From the NCBI GenBank assembly GCA_025357755.1, contig JANXOP010000044.1, positions 1 to 43,916 of the forward strand: a stretch of 43,916 bases of DNA, given 5' to 3'. Numbering within the stretch: the first letter of the stretch is position 1; each line of letters starts with the position of its first letter. The position numbers and the translations under genes were made by a program. Shown piece after piece: positions 1 to 6,091 of the stretch. Under the pieces are notes generated by a model. It saw only the letters and a list, made by a program, of their open reading frames with translations, made no database searches and had not been told where the DNA came from. Source of the stretch: Kofleriaceae bacterium. GTDB lineage: Bacteria; Myxococcota_A; Polyangia; Haliangiales; Haliangiaceae.

Positions 1-72
1 CACGGAGGTGCGAGCCTGTTCGTGGTCGGGATCGCGGGTTGGCTCGCGCAGCGCCGCCGCAGACGCTGCTAA
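1..72 (+). CDS. C-terminal end of a membrane-anchored protein (partial)
   Basis: Frame 1 is open from the window edge to a TAA at 70-72. The 23 visible residues are a short hydrophobic segment (SLFVVGIAGWLA) followed by QRRRRRC and the stop. A transmembrane helix followed at once by an arginine cluster at the extreme C-terminus is the layout of C-terminal surface-sorting anchors such as MYXO-CTERM and PEP-CTERM. The anchor reading is inferred from this tail alone; the body of the protein lies outside the window. The next gene starts 10 bases downstream. Confidence 0.5.
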   Translation, partial: HGGASLFVVGIAGWLAQRRRRRC

Positions 73-82
73 GCTCATAGCG

Positions 83-424
83 ATGCGCCTCGTTCCAGTC
101 GTTGTCGTGCTTGCTGCACTCGCTTTGCCTGCGTTCGCGGACACCACGCCGGTGACGTCGGTCGCGCAGATGATGGTCCTCGAGCCCGGGGACTCGAGCT
201 ACAAGCTGTTCCACGGCGCGGTCTGGCTCGAGCTCGACAAGGCCTCGGTCAACTATCGCTGGGGTGGCTTGCAGTGCAAGGGACGCGAGCTATCCGACAC
301 GAGCATCCAGTTGATGTTCTCGGCGTTTCGCTCGGAGTATCAGGTCAAGCTCGAGTACGTGAGCACCGACTATCAAGGTAAGCCGTATCGCTGCGTCACG
401 GGCTTCACGATCTCGAAGTCGTGA
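83..424 (+). CDS. small secreted protein of unknown function
   Basis: A 113-residue protein. The ATG at 83 is chosen because it opens directly on a signal peptide (MRLVPVVVVLAALALPAFA, cut predicted near residue 20); an upstream in-frame ATG at 8 would bury it. The mature part has two cysteines (in LQCKG and YRCVTG) that could form a disulfide, and aromatic, beta-type sequence. I recognise no family. A TAAGCT hexamer (70-75) lies 7 bases before the ATG. The gene ends in GTGA, so the GTG of the following amidohydrolase overlaps its stop by 4 bases, which suggests translational coupling. Confidence 0.75.
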   Translation: MRLVPVVVVLAALALPAFADTTPVTSVAQMMVLEPGDSSYKLFHGAVWLELDKASVNYRWGGLQCKGRELSDTSIQLMFSAFRSEYQVKLEYVSTDYQGKPYRCVTGFTISKS

Positions 425-1242
425 TCGTCGACGCGCACACGCACCTGTTGCCCGAGCGCCTCGCGAAGAAGATCCGCGAGTTCTTCGCCGAGCACCTCAC
501 CGCGGCGTTCGCGTATCCGATCGATCACGAGGTCGTGCTCGAGCGCCATCGCGCCGATGGCATCACGCAGATCTGGAACCTGCCGTACGCTCACAAGGCG
601 GGTGTGGCGGCAGGGCTCAACGATGCGATGCTCGAGATCTCGGCGCGGCTCGTGGGCCACGGCGTCGAGGTCGTGCCGGGCTGCACCGTGCATCCCGCCG
701 ATCCAGATCCTGCCAGCGAGCTGCGCCGCGCGGTCGCTGCGGGCGCTCGCGTGGTCAAGCTGCACTGCTCGGTCGGCAAGTTCGAGCTCGATGATCCGCG
801 GCTCGCCGACGCGCTCGAGGTCGCCGGCGAGCTCGGCACGCCGGTGGTCTATCATGCGGGCCACGCGATCAGTGGCTCGACCGCGGCGGCCGATGTCGCG
901 CCTCTCGAGCGCGCGGCGATCGCTCATCCCGCGACGAACTTCATCCTCGCGCACTTCGGTCATCACGCGCTCGCGGCCGGCATCGCGGCGGTCGATCACC
1001 ACGCGAACATCTACGCGGATCTCACGCCGGTCGTACACGACTCGATTCCCGTGCTGCCTGCGGACCTCGAGCGGCTCGCTCCGAAACTGCTGTTCGGCAG
1101 CGATGCGCCGAACACCGGGATCACCGCCGGCACGTTGCTCGAGAGCTTGCGTGCCCGCGCGAGCGCTGCGGCCCTCGCGACGATCTTGCGTGGCACCGCG
1201 GAGCGGCTCACCGCCCGAGTGCGCGCAGGTAATCGATCTTGA
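421..1242 (+). CDS. amidohydrolase-2 family metal-dependent hydrolase
   Basis: A 273-residue TIM-barrel hydrolase. It opens with MIVDAHTHLLP, the beta-1 His-x-His metal site (His6, His8) of the amidohydrolase superfamily. KLHCS, VYHAGHA, ILAHFGHH and LLFGSDAPNTG follow in the expected barrel order; the last carries the conserved Asp. Length and motif set fit the Amidohydro_2 (PF04909) group, which includes decarboxylases and lactone hydrolases. The substrate cannot be read from sequence. The start is GTG at 421, overlapping the preceding stop (GTGA). The 3' end overlaps the convergent DUF1990 gene by 35 bases. Confidence 0.85.
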   Translation: MIVDAHTHLLPERLAKKIREFFAEHLTAAFAYPIDHEVVLERHRADGITQIWNLPYAHKAGVAAGLNDAMLEISARLVGHGVEVVPGCTVHPADPDPASELRRAVAAGARVVKLHCSVGKFELDDPRLADALEVAGELGTPVVYHAGHAISGSTAAADVAPLERAAIAHPATNFILAHFGHHALAAGIAAVDHHANIYADLTPVVHDSIPVLPADLERLAPKLLFGSDAPNTGITAGTLLESLRARASAAALATILRGTAERLTARVRAGNRS

Positions 1243-1747
1243 CCTTGCGCTGAACGCGGCGCGCTATCGGGGCGCCGAGCTTCGCGATCCAATCGGCCAT
1301 GCGGGCGTACGCGATCGTCTCGCCGATCACGGCGTGCGGACCGCGCGAGACCGCGAAGTACTCCTCGCCGGATTCGGCGTGGCCGGGCAGGGTGCCGTAC
1401 GCGTACTCGAACCGATCGGGCGTGGCCTCGACATGGACGATCCGGCACGGATTGATCGACCACACCGGGCCGACCTTCGCGCACACGACGACATCGCGGC
1501 GCAGCACTACGCGCGCGTCGCGCGGGTACACGAACATGTACGGCAGGTCGTGGGTCGCGAACGAGGCGAGCCGCTCGGCCGCGGTCGCGAACTCGATCGC
1601 GAGCTCGCAACGATGATCCTCGCGATGGTAGGCAGGAGCGCCACCGGTGCGGCTCATCCCGACCTCGGGATACGTCACCGAAAGCCCCGCGACGCGCGCG
1701 AGGATCGCGGCAAGCTCGGCGTCTCGAGGGCGGCGCAACGACCACAT
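1208..1747 (-). CDS. DUF1990 family protein
   Basis: A 179-residue cytoplasmic protein with no signal or membrane segment. The segment FEYAYGTLPGHAESGEEYFAV is the hallmark block of DUF1990 (PF09348), and length and N-terminal LSVTYPEVGMSR also fit. The family's biochemical role is unknown. The C-terminus (ARRVQRKVKIDYLRAL) is basic. The ATG at 1747 is chosen from family length; a TATGGT hexamer lies 8 bases upstream on the coding strand. The gene converges on and overlaps the amidohydrolase 3' end. Confidence 0.82.
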   Translation of the reverse strand: MWSLRRPRDAELAAILARVAGLSVTYPEVGMSRTGGAPAYHREDHRCELAIEFATAAERLASFATHDLPYMFVYPRDARVVLRRDVVVCAKVGPVWSINPCRIVHVEATPDRFEYAYGTLPGHAESGEEYFAVSRGPHAVIGETIAYARMADWIAKLGAPIARRVQRKVKIDYLRALGR

Positions 1748-1766
1748 CGGTGGTCACCATACGCGG

Positions 1767-2834
1767 TCAGTGCGTCGCGAGCCAGCTGACGATCGCGTTC
1801 ACCGTGCTCTCATCGAGACCGCGATCCGGCGAGTTGTAGCCGAGCTCGACGGCGCCGAGATCCGCGCGCAGCTCCGAGAGCGACTTGGTCTCGTGTTTGA
1901 GCACGTGGTCGGCCTCTGGCGCGAGCACCAGTGTCGAGCCCCTTGCCGCGGCATGTAGCGCCTTCGCGTCGAGCTCGGGATCGACCTGGACGTCACGCAT
2001 CCCGTTGTAGATGAACACCGGCTGGGTTACCTGCGCGACGGCGGCCGCCGGATCGAACACGAGCAGCGCGCGCGACAGCTCGGCGGTCGACGGCGAGGTC
2101 AGCGTGCGCAGCAAGGTTTGTAAGCCCGGAATCGGGGTTGCCTTGATCGGATCGATCGCGTTGCCCGCGAGGAAGTCGTCGAGCGCCGCGCGAAACGGCG
2201 CGAGCAAGGCTTCAGCCTGGCCGGGTGCCTTGGTCTCGATCTGCGCGCGGAGCTGGCCGAGCACGACGTCCTTCAGCGTACGTCCGGGCGTCGACAGCAA
2301 CAGCACGCCCTTGACGTGCGCGCCCTCGACGAGCGCGGTCCGCAGCGTGTGCAACCCACCTTCGCTGTGACCGGCGATGTATAGCCGCGCCGGATCGACC
2401 TCGGGGCGCGTGCGCAGATACGCGAGCGCACCGCGCATCTCGTCGACGTAGACATCGATCCGCTGGCCCAGCACGGAGATGTGGTTCTTCCCCGACGAGG
2501 CCTTGTCGAACCGGACGACGACCGCACCGTGCGCCGCGAGCGCCTCGGCGAGCAGCTTGCCGCTGCCGTTCTTGGTCGCGATCAGCGGGCTGTTCCAATC
2601 GCGATCGGTGGGGCCGCTGCCTGCGAAGATCACGATCGCAGGGAACACACCGGGCTCGCCAGGGCGAACCAGCGTGCCGGGCACGCTGTCACTGCCGGCG
2701 GCGAGCTCGATGTCCTCGCTGATCGTCGCGAGGTGAGCGGAGGCCGCGATCCGCATGGTCGGCGGAGCCACCGGTTTGGTCGCTGCGCTGCTGCACGCTC
2801 CGACGCAGCCGAGCAACAGCGCCGCGCGGATCAC
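1767..2834 (-). CDS. alpha/beta-hydrolase lipoprotein
   Basis: A 355-residue hydrolase with a lipoprotein signal (MIRAALLLGCVGACSS; Cys10 or Cys14 could be lipidated). The alpha/beta-hydrolase core is clear: an oxyanion-type GSGPTDRDW loop, the nucleophile elbow GHSEGG, an acidic residue in GMRDVQVD and a late catalytic His in EADHVLKH. This matches dienelactone-hydrolase/esterase-like proteins of the COG1073 type; the substrate is unknown. It probably acts in the periplasm or at the outer membrane. The start is GTG at 2834, overlapping the stop of the upstream lipoprotein gene by 4 bases (GTGA). Confidence 0.85.
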   Translation of the reverse strand: MIRAALLLGCVGACSSAATKPVAPPTMRIAASAHLATISEDIELAAGSDSVPGTLVRPGEPGVFPAIVIFAGSGPTDRDWNSPLIATKNGSGKLLAEALAAHGAVVVRFDKASSGKNHISVLGQRIDVYVDEMRGALAYLRTRPEVDPARLYIAGHSEGGLHTLRTALVEGAHVKGVLLLSTPGRTLKDVVLGQLRAQIETKAPGQAEALLAPFRAALDDFLAGNAIDPIKATPIPGLQTLLRTLTSPSTAELSRALLVFDPAAAVAQVTQPVFIYNGMRDVQVDPELDAKALHAAARGSTLVLAPEADHVLKHETKSLSELRADLGAVELGYNSPDRGLDESTVNAIVSWLATH

Positions 2835-3541
2835 GCGCCGCTACCCGAGCCAGCGGGCGCTGCCGGCGCAGCGCCCGGCTTGATCTGATCGGGACCGATG
2901 AGATCGTGCGCGCCCTTCGCGCACTTTCCGATGATGTCGTTGTCGACCATGCTGGGACCGCCACGCACGCCGATGATGCACTTGGTATCGTCGTCGAAGA
3001 ACTTGTAGTTGTTCTTGTCGGCTTCGCCCTCTGGCATCACGCGAAGGCACGCCGGAAAGCCGAGCGCGGTGTCCATGTTGGCCTTGCTCTCGACGCACTT
3101 CTTCGCGAACCGGTCGGCTGCTTCGATCGTCCAGCAGTACGTCGCGATGTTGCAGATCTCGTCACCCGGCATCACGCCGAGCCGGCCGTTCTTCTTCTTG
3201 AGCGCGGTCTGCTCCGCTTCGCTCGGCGGCTTACCACCGCGGATGATCGAGCACGACGCCGCGGCTTCGCCATCGTCCTTCATCTGATGGACGACGACCG
3301 GTGCGGTCTCGCCGAGGAGCTGGGTAAACTTGTCGGCGTCGACGAGCTGCGCGCAGGTCAGCTTCTGCTGGCCCGGCACCGGCGGATCGATCTTCTTCAC
3401 CTGGAGGTTCGGGTCGTTCATCTTGGCCTTGTTCTCGGCGGCGGCCTGCTTGCGCGCCTCCTCGATCCCCGCGTTCTCGCTCTTGGAGCACGCAGAGAGG
3501 CCTAAACCCACGATGGTGAACATGGCGATCGTCGTCCGCAT
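2831..3541 (-). CDS. lipoprotein of unknown function
   Basis: A 236-residue lipoprotein. The ATG at 3541 gives a compact signal ending in the lipobox LSAC (Cys18); a start six codons upstream would only lengthen it. After lipidation comes a charged Ala/Lys linker, then a domain with several cysteines (LTCAQLVD, ASCSIIRGG, ICNIATYCWT, KKCVES, PACLRV, TKCIIG) that are probably paired outside the cytoplasm. The C-terminus is an Ala/Pro/Gly tail. No family recognised. It is the first gene of a two-gene unit with the downstream hydrolase (GTGA overlap) and is divergent from the broken endonuclease gene at 3595. Confidence 0.75.
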   Translation of the reverse strand: MRTTIAMFTIVGLGLSACSKSENAGIEEARKQAAAENKAKMNDPNLQVKKIDPPVPGQQKLTCAQLVDADKFTQLLGETAPVVVHQMKDDGEAAASCSIIRGGKPPSEAEQTALKKKNGRLGVMPGDEICNIATYCWTIEAADRFAKKCVESKANMDTALGFPACLRVMPEGEADKNNYKFFDDDTKCIIGVRGGPSMVDNDIIGKCAKGAHDLIGPDQIKPGAAPAAPAGSGSGA

Positions 3542-3581
3542 CTGTGCGGAAACTAACACGAGAGTTGTCAGACGTGCCGTC

Positions 3582-3587
3582 TACGAT
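3582..3587 (+). promoter_or_regulatory. candidate -10 hexamer, leaderless geometry
   Basis: TACGAT lies 7 bases before the ATG of the endonuclease pseudogene with no purine-rich ribosome site between. The same arrangement recurs at several other genes in the window. No clear -35 is visible. Confidence 0.35.
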
Positions 3588-3594
3588 CCTCGGC

Positions 3595-4011
3595 ATGCGA
3601 GTGCATCACACGAAGAACAAGGGCGATCTGGGGGTGCTGCATGCGCAGCTCGATCTGGCGAAGCGCGGCTGGACGATCTGTCTGCCGCAGACCGAGCACG
3701 CGGAGCTCGATCTCATCGCGTACCAAGACGGACGGTTCTTGCGGTTCAGGTGAAGTACCGGGCCGCGGTGAACGGGCTCGTGGCCTTCCCGTTGACGACG
3801 TGTTGGGCGGACAAACACGGCGTGCACTCTGTCGCGTTCGATCGATAAGAACGCGATCGATGTGTTCTGTGTGTACTGTCCAGATACCGCTCGTTGCTAC
3901 TACGTAGATCCTCGCAAGGTCTCGCGGTCGGTGCACATCCGCATCAGCCCCCCCCGAAACTCACAGGTCAAGCGCATTCATCTCGCCGAAGACTTCACCG
4001 AAATCCCAGAA
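3595..4011 (+). pseudogene. PD-(D/E)XK endonuclease (PF11645-like), broken by two frameshifts
   Basis: Three overlapping frames together make one PF11645-type endonuclease. Frame A from ATG 3595 reads MRVHHTKNKGDLGVLHAQ and AELDLIAYQDG, then stops at 3751-3753. Frame B continues it with VQVKYRAAVNGLVAFPLTT to a stop at 3846-3848. The original frame resumes near 3844 with KNAIDVFCVYCPDTARCYYV and runs to about FTEIPE (4011), staying open to 4128 inside the tRNA. One lost base near 3740 and one gained base near 3845 explain everything. The first break falls between the Asp motif and the Q-V-K motif, so a prematurely terminated product could not be active. I-Ssp6803I, encoded in a tRNA intron, belongs to this family. 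Two sequencing errors are the alternative. Confidence 0.8.
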
Positions 4012-4105
4012 GATTGTGGGGTTTCGGCTCCCTCCACAACGCCACTTGTCCACGGCGGCTGCATCCGGCACAGTCGCGAGCCGAAAGCTCTCTGGGGCTT
4101 CGCAC

Positions 4106-4179
4106 GCGCTCATAGCTCATTTGGATAGAGCACGAAATTTCTAATTTCGGGGCAGCAGGTTCGAATCCTGCTGGGCGCA
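4106..4179 (+). tRNA. tRNA-Arg(TCT)
   Basis: The cloverleaf folds completely. Acceptor GCGCTCA (4106-4112) pairs with TGGGCGC (4172-4178) with one G-T pair. The D stem is GCTC/GAGC. The anticodon stem CGAAA/TTTCG encloses loop TTTCTAA, giving anticodon TCT (Arg, AGA codons). The T stem GCAGG/CCTGC encloses TTCGAAT. The discriminator is A at 4179 and CCA is not encoded. There is no intron. Twenty-five bases of its 3' end recur imperfectly at 5063-5087. AGA is a rare codon in GC-rich genomes, and minor tRNA genes are frequent integration targets. Confidence 0.95.
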
Positions 4180-4180
4180 C
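4156..4180 (+). repeat. tRNA-Arg 3' end, left copy of a direct repeat
   Basis: The T-arm and 3' acceptor strand of tRNA-Arg (4156-4180) match 5063-5087 at 23 of 25 positions, counted by eye. An intact tRNA on one side and a displaced 3' fragment on the other is the classical attL/attR layout of an element integrated by a tyrosine recombinase. The att reading is inference, because no integrase gene remains between the copies. Confidence 0.55.
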
Positions 4181-4306
4181 GATCAGACTGACGGCTGGAT
4201 TTCGGTTTCGGCCTCCGTCCCGCTCGTCGCGAGCGCAGCATGTCAGACCGACAACTCGGGGGTTGCACGTGGCTCCCTCGTTCACTACGCGGTCGACCAT
4301 CTGACG

Positions 4307-5023
4307 ATGCCGCACGACAGCGCGGAGGCCCGCGACGCCGCGATCGATCTCGACCACGACGCCTCGCCCGACAACCAGCTCGGCTACGTGATTGCCGGCC
4401 AGACCGGTCAGGGTTTCGACTTTCAGACCTCGATGGACCACGCGATCGCGACGGGCGACATCCTGATGCTGATCGATGTGCAGAGCGACGGGTTCCGCGA
4501 CGGCGCCGCCGCGGCCGAGGTGGCGTTCGGTGATCATCCGAGCTCACTCGACTACCCCGCGATGGACGGCAAGATCATCGACGGTAAACTCCAAGCCGGG
4601 CCCGGTGACACCACGATCCGGATCACGCTGGGCGGCGCACAGATCGTCGAGGTCCCGCTGCATGGAAGTCGGGTCCACGCGGTGCAGTCTTCGACCGGCC
4701 TCACCGGCTCGATCGCGGGCGGGGTGGCCAGCGAGGACGTCAACCTCGCGTTGATCCCCGCCTACCATGACGCGATCACGGCGGTGGTCGCTCGCGATTG
4801 CCCCGGAGAGGTCGCGACGCCCCCGTGCGGTTGCACCGCCGAGACCGTCGGCGGGACGATGCTGGGCCTGCTGGACGACACGCCACCAGACTGTCAGATC
4901 AGCCTCGCCGAGCTCCGCGATAGCAGCGGAACCCAGTCGCTGATCGCCCCCGACATCACGATCGACGGCGTCGACCTGCTGTCGTACGCGATCAGCTTCA
5001 CCGCGGTCCCGGCGACGTTGTGA
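4307..5023 (+). CDS. 5'-truncated lipoprotein-like gene of unknown function
   Basis: The first possible start is ATG 4307 (238 residues), but protein-like sequence continues upstream in frame: VPLVASAAC followed by QTDNSG resembles the end of a lipoprotein signal peptide, and HYAVDHLT joins directly to MPHDSAEARDAAIDLD. Between the tRNA end and 4307 this frame has no ATG, GTG or TTG, so the real start and the hydrophobic core of the signal appear lost at the tRNA junction. The block AIDLDHDASPDNQLG, an Asp-rich segment, then GQG-F, resembles a recurrent secreted-protein type of myxobacteria (impression, not a named family). Four cysteines lie between residues 165 and 195. If translated from 4307 the protein would stay in the cytoplasm. 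It is probably a non-functional remnant. Confidence 0.6.
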   Translation: MPHDSAEARDAAIDLDHDASPDNQLGYVIAGQTGQGFDFQTSMDHAIATGDILMLIDVQSDGFRDGAAAAEVAFGDHPSSLDYPAMDGKIIDGKLQAGPGDTTIRITLGGAQIVEVPLHGSRVHAVQSSTGLTGSIAGGVASEDVNLALIPAYHDAITAVVARDCPGEVATPPCGCTAETVGGTMLGLLDDTPPDCQISLAELRDSSGTQSLIAPDITIDGVDLLSYAISFTAVPATL

Positions 5024-5062
5024 GCTCGCCGCGCCCCCACGAGACTCTCGGTGTGCCGTGAT

Positions 5063-5087
5063 CAGGTTCGAATCCCGCTCGGCGCAC
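5063..5087 (+). repeat. degenerate tRNA-Arg 3' fragment, right copy of a direct repeat
   Basis: Matches 4156-4180 except for two substitutions. No 5' half of a tRNA precedes it: nothing near 5012 can pair with the TCGGCGC acceptor strand, and two T-stem positions no longer pair. It is therefore a fragment, not a second tRNA gene. It lies 33 bases before the BrkB-like gene. Confidence 0.6.
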
Positions 5088-5120
5088 TGACTGGCACACC
5101 CACTGCAATTAGCGACGGGA

Positions 5121-6089
5121 ATGCAGGTCCGTCGGTTCTTCAAGACGCTGGTGACGGCCATCATCAACGACAACGTCACCGACTCCGCGGCGATGATGGC
5201 GTACTACGCGGTGATGGCGCTGTTTCCGATGGTGGTCTTCGTCGGATCGCTGTCGCTCCTGGTGCTGCCTGAAGCGACCGTTTTGCAGGGCGTCGGGATG
5301 GCGAGCGAGGCGCTACCGCCCAGTGTGCGCCAGATCCTCGTGGAGCGTGTCGATTCGCTCGTCAAAGCGAACAGCGCAGGATTTGCGATCGTCGGCGCCG
5401 TCGTGGCCTTGTGGGGCGCTTCGCGCGGCGTGGTCGGACTCACCACCGCACTCGGTACGATCTACACGAAGCCGGAGACGCGCTCGTGGGTGCGCCGCCA
5501 GCTGATCGCGATCGGGATGACGTTCGCGGTCGCGATCCTCGTCGTCCTGGCACTCTCGCTCCTCGTCATCGGCCCGACCGTCGGCCATTGGGCGCTCGGC
5601 CGGTTCGGGCTCGGCGACACGTTCGACATGGTCTGGAGCGTCGGGCGCTGGGTCGGTGCGGGGGTGCTCGTGATGTTCGTGTGGGCGCTGGTCTACAAGT
5701 ACCTGCCCAACACGGACGCGCCGCTCCACATCTTCACGCCGGGCGCGGTGATCGGGGTCCTCGCTTGGCTAGGTCTCAGCGCGCTGTTCGGCGTGTACCT
5801 GTCGCACTTCAACAGTTACGAGGCGACCTACGGCACGCTCGGCGGCGCGATCATCTTCTTGCTGTGGCTGTGGTTGTCGAATGTCGTGCTGCTGATCGGT
5901 GCCGAAATCAACGACGTGCTCGCGGATATTCGCGCTCCGCACAGCGAGGCCGCGGCCAAGCTCGCAGATACGCGCGAGGTCGAGGGCTCGCACGAGGCGG
6001 CCGCGAAGGCAGCCAAGCTCGCGGATGCGGCGCACGACAACGCGGTCGTGCCGCCGTCACCGCCACCTTCAGATGTTCATTTGCACTGA
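5121..6089 (+). CDS. YihY/BrkB family inner-membrane protein
   Basis: A 322-residue polytopic protein of the YihY/virulence-factor-BrkB family (PF03631). It opens with a short amphipathic segment, then ...DNVTDSAAMMAYYAVMALFPMV, where the S-A-A-M-A-Y-Y-x-x-x-x-L-F-P pattern is the family signature. Further hydrophobic segments lie near residues 90-110, 135-160, 175-195, 210-230 and 240-260. The family LWGASRG block (around residues 95-101) and the GTLGGAIIFLLWLW block near 240-253 are present. The last 60 residues are a soluble Ala/His/Lys tail. The family was once annotated as RNase BN; that is no longer accepted and its function is not settled. Length is normal. The gene is convergent with the kinase ending at 6092. 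Confidence 0.92.
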   Translation: MQVRRFFKTLVTAIINDNVTDSAAMMAYYAVMALFPMVVFVGSLSLLVLPEATVLQGVGMASEALPPSVRQILVERVDSLVKANSAGFAIVGAVVALWGASRGVVGLTTALGTIYTKPETRSWVRRQLIAIGMTFAVAILVVLALSLLVIGPTVGHWALGRFGLGDTFDMVWSVGRWVGAGVLVMFVWALVYKYLPNTDAPLHIFTPGAVIGVLAWLGLSALFGVYLSHFNSYEATYGTLGGAIIFLLWLWLSNVVLLIGAEINDVLADIRAPHSEAAAKLADTREVEGSHEAAAKAAKLADAAHDNAVVPPSPPPSDVHLH

Positions 6090-6091
6090 CG

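Noticed and set aside
557-1789. A 410-residue plus-strand frame overlapping the amidohydrolase and DUF1990 genes.
   Set aside because: It is Arg/Ser-rich shadow sequence in another frame of two recognised genes.
4106-4179. A group I intron in tRNA-Arg, suggested by the neighbouring homing-endonuclease-like gene.
   Set aside because: The cloverleaf is continuous and 74 nt long with an uninterrupted anticodon loop.
5041-5087. A second tRNA gene downstream of the lipoprotein-like gene.
   Set aside because: Only the T-arm and 3' acceptor strand are present; no acceptor 5' strand, D arm or anticodon arm can be found and the T stem has two mismatches.
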